Under the pieces are notes generated by a model that made no database searches, had not been told where the DNA came from, and was given only the letters and a program-made list of their open reading frames with translations. From Anniella stebbinsi (lineage: Eukaryota > Chordata > Lepidosauria > Squamata > Anniellidae), in assembly GCA_029215795.1 (NCBI GenBank), contig JARDYH010000003.1, positions 65,728,109 through 65,792,108 on the forward strand: a stretch of 64,000 nucleotides of DNA, given 5' to 3'. The position numbers and the translations under genes are program-made. Positions 11,738 through 21,598 of the stretch are shown piece after piece (the stretch's first letter is position 1; each line of letters opens with the position of its first letter).

Positions 11738-12050
11738 AGAAGAGAGAAACGGTTCTCAGAATGCTGAGATACTTTATTAATTCACACCCAACGCGTTTCG
11801 GCCTATGTGGTATTTTTTAAAAGGCCTTCTTCAGGGGGTTGATAAGAGAAGTCTGCAGAAAACTCTTAACAGAATGATAGTCTCGCCAGTGAACACCATG
11901 AGAGACTATCATTCTGTTAAGAGTTTTCTGCAGACTTCTCTTATCAACCCCCTGAAGAAGGCCTTTTAAAAATACCACATAGGCCGAAACGTGTTGGGCG
12001 TGAATTAATAATCTAAGTATCTCAGCATTCCGAGAACCGCTTCTCTCTTC
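11738..12050. repeat. Giant near-perfect inverted repeat (arms about 147 bp)
   Basis: The left arm (11738-11884) and right arm (11902-12050) are reverse complements with only a few differences, separated by 17 nt. Each arm carries ACCCAACGCGTTTCGGCC or its reverse, a CTGAAGAAGGCC word, and ATTAATTCACACCC. The 84-codon frame at 11817-12071 is a product of this palindrome, not a gene. The CTGAAGA / GGCCT-AGGCC / GAAAC arrangement resembles a hammerhead core as found in Penelope-like retroelements; that reading is an inference. Confidence 0.9.
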
Positions 12051-13769
12051 TTTCTTCCCCTTACTTTGCAATCTACCTCTTTTTATCCAATAGCATTTCT
12101 ACAAGATTTTTCTCTCTGAAATTTCAAGGCTCGGTTCATTTTCAAAGAATTGGTGGAGAACATATACATTCTGTTTCCTTTATTTTAGCCTACCTTTTCA
12201 ATAATGTTCAAAGCACAAGAGGTCCAGCAATGTCTTAAAATTCAAGACAAGCCCTACATTAGGTGCTTGGTGCAATTAGTCATAGTGCAGTTCTGTAAAC
12301 TAATTCACTTTCCTGTGTTTTTACAGACAGACTCTGCTGTATGGCTACAAAATTCAGGTTAGTCTTTTATGGAATTGAATGCTCAATGGGAATAATAAGG
12401 AATATTCCTTCCAGCCACAAGGTCTTTGACAACTCAACTTGAATTCGTAGTGTTGCAGTTGCTTGTATTTCCGAGTAGCAAGCACTCATAGGCTACAACC
12501 AGACTAACAAGAACATTAAGTGAAGTGGGGATTCTGTCGTATGCATACCCTTGTTCAGGACCTTAGTCTCTATAAGCCTCTTCACTTTTTATACAGTGCT
12601 GCCAAAAACAGCATCCCTACATGCTAACAGCTTGATTGATCCAATCATTTCTAGGACACTGAAAATGTGTCTGAGAAAGAGCAACTTAAGCAAAGCAACT
12701 CACCCAGAAGCAATTTGAAAGAAAAAAATATTGACTATAGCTTTCAATATCTATTTTCAAGACTAGCTCCTAAATAATAATAAAGGCCCTCTTCACATGA
12801 GGCTTTTATCATGCACACGTGGTAGGTCACTCACAGATGTTTGTGGGGCCTTTTCATGACTTCATCAACCTTCAGTGCCTCTACCATCATTTTTAAGCTT
12901 TACTACACCTTTTTTTAAAATTGCCAAAAGTGCAGTAATCACGCAATATTGGAATCTGGAATCACACAATATTGCAGCACCATCTACTGGTTGTATAAAT
13001 GAAACATATGGAACTTGCACACAAAGGAAAAAGGGGATGCATGTATTGTGCTAATGATAATCTTGCAAAGACTCCAGAAGAAGCAGCCCTGGTAAAGGGT
13101 GCAAGACTTTTGCTTCATGTAGAGATGCTCAAAGACAGCACCTTCGAACATCTGCAGACTAGTGAATTTTCCTATACATAGAATAAAATAACCATCTCTC
13201 AGATAACTGGAACCAGAAAAAAAGGTTATCTACAAAAATTAGAAGTACTGAGAATCAAGTCTTCCCAGAAGTGACACTTTCTGAACTGGGCACCTTTCTG
13301 ACTAATTTCAGATATGAGGGATGAGATAGGAGAAATGCAGTCTTCATAAGCTCAGAGGCACTACTGTATGAGCTTTGACACAAAACAAGTGCTAGGGCTA
13401 AGCCCTGGCAGGCTCTGGTACAAACCCTGCATTGCTTGAATCTGTTTTAATAACAGCCTTTTCCTGCCGCCCTCACTGGATCCTGAGCCTTTAAAACCTA
13501 CTAAAGTTGTTCCACAAGTATAGCTTTCTCCCAGCATGGGAGCTGTGGATGCTGCCCCTGTAGATTTCTCCTCTCAGGAGAAAAATAAAAGTGGCACACT
13601 ATGAGCCCACACCAGATCCCCTTCATATTGAACATTAAGCACAAGCCAAAGGGAAATGGGAAGCATTTCTTCAGAAGAGGTGGAGACAGTTCTCCAAGGC
13701 ACACGTCAGAGAGATGGTGGGACAAGGGTGGCCAGTCTCATTTGCAGGTCCCTCCTCCTCCTCCTCCTC
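12051..13769. other. No gene or repeat recognised
   Basis: Unique-looking DNA with short frames only. A CTC run lies at 13748-13769. Confidence 0.45.
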
Positions 13770-14070
13770 TAAGAAAATAAGAAGAGCCCTACTGGCTCAA
13801 ATCAACTCTCCATCCTGCTTCCCACAGCAGCCAGCCAACTCTTCCAGGAGGAAGCCCACCCCCAAGCAATGGTCTGAAGGCAAGAGCTCTCACATGCTGT
13901 TTCCCCCAGTAATTGGTATCCAAGACATACTGCCTTTGACCATGAAGGTTCCATTTATGCTAACAGCTGGCAATAGCCCAACCTTCAAAGAAGAGTCCAA
14001 GCCCCTTTTCAAGCCAGTGCAACACCCACCCAGCCAACCCCACGCAAGTCTTGCAGTAGCCATGAATTCC
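13770..14070 (-). mobile_element. LINE-derived 3' end (CR1-like)
   Basis: AAGAAAATAAGAAGAGCCCT at the left is the inverse of a TTCTTATxTTCTTA microsatellite tail. Downstream words GGAAGCCCACCCCCAAGCA, ATACTGCCTTTGACCATG and CCCCTTTTCAAGCCAGT follow the order of a widespread squamate repeat that I know from related genomes. Family assignment is approximate. Confidence 0.55.
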
Positions 14071-14349
14071 ATACAAGAACGCTGTGAGCAAAGAAGCGCT
14101 CACGGCCATCGGTAGACCCCGGACTCAATGGTCTTCAGATGGGGGCAGTGTGTGACTGCAGTTGTGACGCACACAACTCACCTGCCTCTTCCCCACCCAT
14201 CCCAAACCATCCTTATATACTCTCTCGACCACTTACTGCTACAATCTTGATGTGAGAACAACAAAACTGCAAACCCAGGATTAAAAGAACAACACTTCAA
14301 ATCTAGCACATTCATGACCACAAGAATACAATGGAGTTGGCTCCTGCTG

Positions 14350-15500
14350 CCCTCATCACCTGCCGCTCTCCGGGAGGGGGTTGCGGGGGCCTGGCCTGTA
14401 TTTATGTGTTTCTTTGATTTAGAATTTTTATACACCGCTTTTTCCCAGCCGGGACTGCACCAGGGCGCGCTGCCGTCCGTCCCTCTCACCTGGCAGTGCC
14501 TGTTCCCAACGGCGATGCGGCTCAGGCGACTGGCGTCCGGGCTGAGCTTCTGCCGGGCGCTGAGCGCCGGGAGCTGCCCTTCGCTCTGCAGCGCCGCCTG
14601 TTGGCCCAGCAAAGAAGCCTCCCGCTCGCTCCACTGGCACGCCCGCCTATGGACGACGGCGGTGGTGACTTCCTCCTTCTCCTTCTCCTCCGGCCGACCG
14701 GCCTTAACGCTCGGCTGGCTGCGACTGCGCAGCGCGCGCGGGTGGCACCACCGGCAGCAACAGCAGCACTTGTGGAAGCGGCGGCGGTAGCAGCAGCAGC
14801 AGCAGCAGCGACCTGCCTCTTCTGGCTGGTGCTCGTGGCGCTCTGCTCGCCACCCGCCGCCCGCTAGGTGACAGACGTGCGGCGCGGGCTGAGGGAGCGG
14901 CGGCACGCGCCGGCCGCCACCCGGCGCGCGGTTCTCGGCGCCCCGGCGCAGCTGCGCGAGCTCCCTCTGCGCCGGCGCCGAGACGGGCTCAGAGCACAGG
15001 GGCCACAGGCGCCGGCGTGCGGTCGTCCAGGGCAAGAGGCAGCCGGCGCAGAAGACGTGTTCGCAGCGGGCCGACAGGGGCTCGGCCAGCGCTCGGCCGC
15101 ACAGCTGGCACTTCGCCGTCGGCGCCTCCGCCGAGCCATCCGTATCCAGATCCATTGGCGGCGGCGGTGACAGCCAAGGGATGGCGAAGGCGAGAGATTC
15201 GACGGCGGCCCGCGGGACTTGGCTGACCTCGTCCCGCCGCCTGCAGCGGCTCCGAGGCCCGAGGAGGAGGCGAAGAAAGAGCGAGGTGGGGAGAGCGCGG
15301 GTCGGACTCGGGCTGAAGTTTCCAGCTGCTCGCCAGTCCCTCGGATGCTGCCGTATTCCCTCGAAGAGGCGCTCCCGTCCAATTGCTCCTTTCTCTCCCC
15401 CGTTGTCAACACCTTCGCCCTTCCCTCGTTGCATCGGGGCGTGGGACGAAAAGGGGCGGGGGTGTGTGGGAAAGTGGCTGGCTCGCCCCGCAAGCTACCA
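14350..15500 (-). promoter_or_regulatory. CpG island promoter of the PDZRN4-like gene
   Basis: This is the only long GC- and CpG-rich block in an otherwise AT-rich window. It covers the RING exon and about 350 bp upstream of its ATG. No TATA box stands out, as expected for a CpG-island promoter. The minus-strand frame stays open upstream of ATG 15155 to another in-frame ATG at 15434. Long open frames on the plus strand here (for example 14314-14790 and 15181-15645) are best read as GC-rich shadows. The transcription start site cannot be set by eye. Confidence 0.7.
14490..15155 (-). CDS. PDZRN4: PDZRN4-like first coding exon (RING finger part)
   Basis: A 222-codon exon that starts at ATG 15155 and ends TGC-CAG before the donor GTGAGA, in phase 0. 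PDZRN proteins are E3 ligases with a RING finger, a second zinc finger and two PDZ domains encoded by later exons. Visible RING ligands are C16, C19, C31, H33, C36 and C39 (KCQLCGRALAEPL, CEHVFCAGCLLPW), then W51 and C54. The end (EREASLLGQQAALQSEGQL) resembles the coiled stretch RREKALLAQLWALQGEVQL that I recall from human PDZRN4. Human PDZRN4 has a similar short lead before its first RING cysteine, which supports this start. Oddities: W51 sits where the seventh zinc ligand belongs, the second zinc finger is not recognisable, and cysteine runs lie at 117-122 and 130-134. The neighbour CNTN1 favours PDZRN4 over PDZRN3. No later exons are seen. Confidence 0.75.
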
Positions 15501-15821
15501 GCTCTCTCTAGTTCACATCCCACAGCCAGGGGAAAGGGGTGGGGCTAAAGAATTCTCCAAAAAAGAGCCTTTCCACCCAGCCCTAAATACTTTTTTTGGG
15601 GGGGGGGGCAAAGTACGTCCATGGATTTCAGTGGATTACTCTTAAATAAATCCAGACTGTAGACAATTGTTAAACTTGGAGGACCGTTGGCTGGCTTTAT
15701 TTTAATTTTACTTTCATGCCAGAGCTCTACAATTGAGATTGAATCCTGTTATCACTGCTTTGGCATTAACAGAACGACATTTATCTCCCTGGTAGCACTT
15801 ATTCTAGACTTTGCAGATTGC

Positions 15822-15912
15822 AGCACAATCCTGTACATGTCTACGCAGAAGTAAGTCCTATTGAATCCAATAGACATTAGTCCAGCGTAAGTGCGTACAA
15901 GATTGCATCCTA
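15822..15912. mobile_element. Palindromic MITE upstream of PDZRN4
   Basis: GCACAATCCTGTACATGTCT on the left and GCGTACAAGATTGCATCC on the right are inverted relatives. The centre AGTCCTATTGAATCCAATAG is itself a palindrome. It belongs with the GCAATCCTATGCA family. Confidence 0.75.
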
Positions 15913-17425
15913 AACAATGGTGTGCTCCCATCATAGTTTCCAGCTAGCTAGTTCAGGTGGCGAAGTTACTTTCCCAGGTAGAACATCGGAACAGCCAGCT
16001 TCAGACAGCTCTGAAGAGTTTGCGAGGAGCGCTTCAAAACATCTCTTTCTTTTTCTTCCACAGGGGCTCCCGGTGCTCCACCAGGGAATGTTTCTGAAGC
16101 TGGTTGAAAGGAAGGGTGTCCCTGTTTAATTTCAGCCAGATCTCTCGTTTTGTGCATTAGTTAAGGGTCTGCCACAGTAAAGCTCTTTAGTGAAATCAGT
16201 CAGACTTAGCTAGATCAAACTCGTCATTAATAAATGAGTCAGCTGACATGTTTCATTCTGTGTTTCCAGGCTGGGCTTGGGGAGAGTGTCCATGAGCATG
16301 TGCAGAATGCCTTCGCTTCACTGTTAAATGACTGCCTAGCATAAGAGAGCGTTTCCAGATCAGAAACCAGGATATTCTAGACAGATTAAGATGAAACCTC
16401 CATCATGACACAAATGAAAGCTAGCATGTCTTCCATGGTTTGGAGTGATTTATTTGGTTTTAGCACTTTTCTCCTGTCTTTTCAGATATCCTGCTGGCTT
16501 ATTTCTTCCTGCTTAATTTCCAGTTTCCACTATTTTCCAACCACAACCAGGGATGGGAAAACAATTTGCTGAAGAGCCTGCACATCCTGATGAAAAGCGG
16601 AAGGGAAGGGCCAGCCTCTCTCTCTCTCTCTCTGCAGGGGAGGGCTGCGTTCCCACTGCACTTTGCCAGCTCCTTTCTTCTACTGCCCTGCCCCAGCAGC
16701 GCACACACACCCTTCATTAATGGGGCAGGGTTTCTCTTTAAATCCCACATGTGTACACTTAAGTGACAATAATATCCTAAAAACACCAGGTTATTTAAGG
16801 CTACATGGTGAAACTGGAACTAAAAACATGAAGCATCTGTCATTTTGTTTCCTGCCTCTGTGTTTGAGCAAGGCCATTATGTCAGAGTTTAGTGTCAGCA
16901 TTCAGTCCATACGTTGAGCAATGGTAGATGGAAGCTTGCCTCTGACCACGTACAGAGTACAGACACACACAGGCTTCCTTGACAGAGGGCCGGATGTTCA
17001 GGCTCAGCACCTCTCCCATTAGAAATTAGGAAGTGGGATTATATCCAATGCTAGCACTATTTAGGGTATTGGATACAATCCAATAATCCCATCTATTTAG
17101 GGTAGATGCATAAAAATGACTGGCACTTAAATTATACTAACATTGGATACAATCCATTGGGATTATATTCTTATCCAAAAAGTTCACAATCCAATAGAAC
17201 ATAATAGATGTCCATAATTTCAGGCACTGGTTTCTAATTGTTTTCATTTATAATCTGACAAAACTGGAAGGCTGTGTCAACTGGAGGAAGGGTCAATTTC
17301 TAAGCATCTCTCACACTGGCTAACACTGCTGGATCCAGGTTTTTGAGTGTGCCCTTAGGTAGACACACTCAATGCCCCCCTCCCTCAATGAACCTACCTT
17401 CCCTACCTTTTTCTGGGGCATGCTG
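15913..17425. other. No gene; minor repeats
   Basis: A (TC)n run lies at 16617-16634. At 17035-17160 related words (GGATTATATCCAATGCTAG and AACATTGGATACAATCC) suggest a decayed member of the TATCCAATG palindromic MITE family. No coding signal. Confidence 0.45.
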
Positions 17426-17473
17426 GGCATTGTAGGACTTTTCTGTCTAAACATGCATAGGATTGCACCTTAA
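17426..17473. mobile_element. Half of a GCAATCCTATGCATG MITE
   Basis: TTGTAGGACTTTTCTGTCTA then AACATGCATAGGATTGCACCTT matches the right arm of 1757-1876. Confidence 0.65.
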
Positions 17474-17911
17474 GGGTGTTTCAGCAAAGATGGGGTATCC
17501 ACAGAAGTGTGATGAACATGCCCATTTCCAACAGTGATTTGCTGAAGCTTCTAGTGTCATGTTTACTGCATTTATTCAAACCAAGAGTGTCTCCAGACAG
17601 AAAAGTCCTAGTGCTAACAGTCCGAAGACATTGTGCAGCTGCCCCACTTTTTTTCTGTCTTAATGGATTTTCCATTGTAAGAAAAAAGATGGAAGTAGTG
17701 GTTGAAAAACATGGGAGAGTTGCAAAAGGAAGATATCATCTGGACCCCTTGTAAAATTCCATGAAAAGAAGTCACCCAGGAAAAGGTCTACCCTGATGGC
17801 ACAATAAACGTTTCACTCGGAAGCATCCACAAAATATATCTCCAATGGTACTTTTCCTTATTCATGCAAATAGTCCCATACTTGTTCTCACAATACACGC
17901 TTCTCAATTAC

Positions 17912-18172
17912 AATTATTATTATTATTATTATTATATTTATTTATTTCTTACCCGCCTCTCCGTTTGGATTGAGGCAGGGAACAACAATATGATAAAATA
18001 CGTAAAACTGATTAAAACATGACACACATGATTAAAACTGCATTAAAACATCCTAAAATTCATTCTAAAATTCTACTGGATGTGCCCGCCGGAAGAGAAC
18101 AGTCTTTATGGCTTTCTTAAATTCTAAAAGACTGTTAAGTTGACGGCATTTCATTCCACAGTTACAGGTCAT
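17912..18172 (-). mobile_element. L2-clade LINE 3' end
   Basis: Read on the minus strand, codons resembling QLNSLLEFKKAIKTVLFRRA end near 18090. An A/T-rich UTR follows, then CGCCTCAATCCAAACGGAGA and GGCGGGTAAGAAATAAATA, then an ATT simple tail. This is the same family as the copies at 38640-38930 and 59005-59635. Confidence 0.85.
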
Positions 18173-19826
18173 TCGATTTATTACTGCACATTTTCAGCTA
18201 AACCCTAACCCTAGACCCTATTTTTGTTAATAGGCCTATTGCTATGGTTTTGCAGTATTACAGCCCTTTGTTAGCGGGAGGGACAGAGAAACAGTTTGTT
18301 GCTATTTGAAATTAAGGGTTTTTGCTAAAACTGGTTGTAACAAATGGTTTAGCTGAAACAGGGACAACTTTAGGAGGAATCTGGCACAGGATTAATGGCT
18401 GTGCTGTTGCTTTAGGCATCTGCTTGCACATTTGTAAATAAGGAGATGTTACAAATACCCCATATATCTCTAGCGCTCCCTCATTGCTAAGAAACAGATC
18501 CTGAAAAAGGTTGCCCCTGGATTTCCTAATATTCAAGAAATTAGGGTGAGTCACACACCCTTTTGTAACTGCTAAAATGCTTGGCAGTGGAAGATCATGC
18601 AAAATGGTGTACAAAGCATCTTGCACAAATTGTACAATTTTTAAAAAGCATTCAGGGGTGTTACAGAGATATTAGGCTAATGGAAATAAAAAGCCGGTAT
18701 TAGAATAGAGATTTCACAAATAATGCTGATGTAGGTTTAGGTCATGCAATGTGAGATTCTGCTCCCAATTTGAGCTCAGCCTCACTGGAACTCTATCCCA
18801 GCAGCTGTTTTCAGCAGTACAGATGTGTCCTCCATAATTCATTGGCTAAATTATATAAGCTGTGTGCCTTTAATCACATGTGCATGTGCACATGTAGTCG
18901 AATGGCACAGAAATAACAAAACTGTTTGCAGAGGCATGGTACACGCATGATGAACTGCATACTAAACTTAGACAAATTGGGGGAGTGAGCTCAAGAACAC
19001 TGACAATGCTGAAGGGTGAAAAATACACTTTTTAAAAAAATTGACCACAAGTATTTATAGAGGGGGATTATTTCATGCACCACCCCTACCATTGGACAGT
19101 AAATTATTCCTTTAAGATTCCTAAGAGCAGCAATAGTGCAAGAAAAAATGGAAGCAAGGAGTTACAATTTCTCAAATAAGGAGTGAGGAAGTTACTAAGC
19201 TGCTAGACTGGAAGTCTACATGTAATGGGGGAAATTCAAGTTTCAATGGCACAGGGTTGGCAACATGAGGAGCAAAATGGACAGATTCAGAGGGATATAA
19301 GGAGAAAGAGAAAAGTCAGAGCAGATAAAAACATCTTATTTTGGAGGAAGGAGAAAGCAACTTCCAGGTTGTTCGCAATCACTTGGAAATTCACAAGGAC
19401 CTTGCTGCTAACGGGCTTCTAGTCATGAATTCACAATGAGGTGATCCACACAGTGGCCTTGATTCCCATACAGCCAAAGGCAATGATGGCGGAACTGATG
19501 GCAAGGTGAGCTTCTTTAGGAACCCCTGAGCTTTTCCTGGCATGGAATTCAATTGCAAAAATAGAATTTGAAATGGAGGGTGGTGAAGCCATGCCCTCGC
19601 TAGCTCAAAGAAAATGACAAGCATGGAGAAGTGGAAAGGGAACTGGAAAAAGGAGCAAGGGACAAAAGTTAGCTATATTGCATGCACTAACTTGTTTGCC
19701 CCGTTCTCCTGGCCAGTTTTACACTTACACCTCAATCGTACACAGCTCTCTTTCAATTTTGAATGTAATGTCCTGGATATGCCCAAGTGTCTGGGCTCCA
19801 TAACTGTGAATCTCCTTAGTGCTAGG
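18173..19826. other. No gene or repeat recognised
   Basis: Short open frames at 18312-18626 and 19225-19422 lack family signatures. The (CCCTAA)-like words near 18205 are too short to matter. Confidence 0.45.
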
Positions 19827-20176
19827 AAGGGTGGCCACTTATGCATTGCCAAAAAAAGAAGAAGAAGAGAAAACCCTTGATAATGAAAAAGAAAAGAAAA
19901 AAGAGGTCACGTGGGTTAATTGTTATATAATCTATATGTATAGATGCCAATTTAGAAATAACAATTATAAGTTAAATGGAAATGCAGTATATCTCAGCAT
20001 AGTGTGGACGACTGTGACCAGGTTACTTGTGTGCCTTCCTGTTCAGTCTGTTGTTCAGGATTTAACTGTTGATGGGCAAAAGTTCTTATTGTTCTTTATC
20101 TTTAAACTTGGATTGGATTGGCCAGCACTTCAAATGGAGGATGGTCCTCTGTAAAAGAAGACTCATGGCCACCCTA
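19827..20176. mobile_element. About 350-bp hAT-like MITE, AGGGTGGCCACTTATG family, copy 1
   Basis: The left end AAGGGTGGCCACTTATGC and right end ATGGCCACCCTA are inverted. Flanks GTGCTAGG and CTTCTAGA match at 5 of 8 positions, compatible with a decayed 8-bp duplication. The interior (ATAGATGCCAATTTAGAA, GTTCAGTCTGTTGTTCAGG) recurs in the copies at 24446-24842 and 39256-39602. Confidence 0.7.
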
Positions 20177-20286
20177 CTTCTAGATGGCCCTACCTTTATT
20201 AAGGTGCATGAGAATCCATGAGGAGATTAGTTTGTGTGGCAAAATATAGTTCTTCTCTAACTCCCCCCCACACACACACACACAGA

Positions 20287-20511
20287 GGCTGAATTCGGAC
20301 GACACAATAAGCAACTGGGGGGGGGGGGAAATGGTCAGTTGTATTGACTGTCGTGTTGTCCGAATGCTGCCATAGTCAACTCAGCGCTGATCCTAATCTA
20401 CACCACAGTTGATTCTTTATTACCATGTTGTGTGGGGAGTACCCCCTAGATGAATGACTGTAAAGTTGATTATTACCCCACCATTGACTATTGTGTTGTC
20501 CGAATTCAGCC
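20287..20511. mobile_element. MITE with GGCTGAATTCGGACGACACA ends and 3-bp TSD
   Basis: Near-perfect terminal inverted repeats (GGCTGAATTCGGAC at 20287; GTCCGAATTCAGCC ending 20511) lie inside the direct repeat AGA (20284-20286, 20512-20514). The interior has a G run and TTGTGTGGGGAGTACC. No coding potential. Sister element: 52934-53432. Confidence 0.88.
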
Positions 20512-21138
20512 AGAGACTATCATGTACGAAAGTACAGCAGTTGAGCATCCCTGGCCTAAGATAAGGTGAAGAAGTAACTACTGTCAGCCTCAAATGCTTT
20601 GCCTCACCCATGGTCCTGCCACCCAGCTCTCAGACCTATGAATCATTTAGTAATTTATGTCCTTCATACTTGGCTTCTTTGTACATCAGCACTTCATATT
20701 TCACAGCCTTCACTATTTTGTCATCCACACATAATCTGTAGAACAAATCCCTTTTACTTCCCTCACACAGGCTGTTTGGAGAGCATTCTGCAGCAACTGC
20801 AGCAGTAGCTTCTTTTGATTAAACTCCTTCCTGACAACTCGAGTGGATTCTTCTTCGGCCTGGGTGAGTATCTTGATGTTTGAAAGGGCAGCAATGGAAA
20901 CAGTGACCAGATAGCTCACTAGAGAACTGGGTCTTGCAATATGCTGGGTGTGGATGTAATGGGACAGCGGGAGAGTGGGAGGTAACATTTTCACCTAATG
21001 CACTGCTAAATAAGCTGGTAACTTACTGTTATCACAGAAGTAGGCAGAAGCAAGAAAATGCCACTACAAATTGATCTATTCACATACTGTCCATTTTGAA
21101 CTCTATTGAAGGATCAGCAAGATATTGGAAATCACATT

Positions 21139-21337
21139 GACCCTGTTCAGATGACTTGCTAAGCCATGGTGGTTAAGCATTATGGTTTAGCGTGCTGGGT
21201 GAACATGACTTAATATATCATGTGAACCATTCCTAACCATGGTGGCTACATACCCACAGTTTAAAAATGCTCACTAACTATTTGCTGCAAAAGCGTTAAT
21301 GGCCTAACCATGGCTTATTGTGTTGTCTGAACAGGTC
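21139..21337. mobile_element. MITE with GACCCTGTTCAGATGAC ends
   Basis: The left end GACCCTGTTCAGATGACTTG and right end TTGTGTTGTCTGAACAGGTC are inverted. Internal words AAGCCATGGTGGTTAAGC and CTAACCATGGTGGCTACATA match 5578-5776. Confidence 0.78.
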
Positions 21338-21356
21338 CTCTATTGTTATCTTAAAT

Positions 21357-21598
21357 CAGGGGTGGTGGGCAACTTTGAGGGGACCAGAGGCCAATTCTGA
21401 CCCCCCCTCAGGAATTTGCTGAATTTGGTACTAAATTTAGTGATGCATCAAAAGAAATCCATAATTTTGCTCCCACTCACTGTCTTTCATAGCAAAGTCT
21501 CCATATTTTTTCCACTATCACAGGGCAAATTCACTGGCAACAGTGGGGGCTGCAAAAAGGTCACATACAACCAAAGTGCCATGGCTTGCCCACTCCTA
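21357..21598. mobile_element. hAT-like MITE, CAGGGGTGGTGGGCAAC ends
   Basis: The left end CAGGGGTGGTGGGCAAC and right end TTGCCCACTCCTA are inverted. Flanks TCTTAAAT (21349-21356) and CCTTAAAT (21599-21606) agree at 7 of 8 positions, an 8-bp hAT-type duplication. Confidence 0.75.

Larger units (their letters stand above)
1..14489 (-). other. Probable first intron of PDZRN4
   Basis: Everything left of the RING exon donor lies downstream in the gene. I searched the minus-strand frames for the expected next exon, which begins the first PDZ domain (pattern near HKPFTIVLER and GFNIIGG), and did not find it. The gene has very long introns in other amniotes, so this stretch is probably intron, filled with repeats listed separately. 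Inference. Confidence 0.5.

Noticed and set aside
11817..12071. 84-codon minus frame
   Set aside because: It lies entirely in the giant inverted repeat and its codons simply read the palindrome.
14314..14790. 158-codon plus-strand frame in the CpG island
   Set aside because: It is antisense to the RING exon, has no domain and comes from GC-rich composition.
15181..15645. 154-codon plus-strand frame upstream of PDZRN4
   Set aside because: Arg/Pro-rich shadow of a CpG island with no family resemblance or splice context; a divergent gene is not supported.
18200..18225. CCCTAA words suggesting interstitial telomere repeat
   Set aside because: Only two imperfect units; too short to be meaningful.
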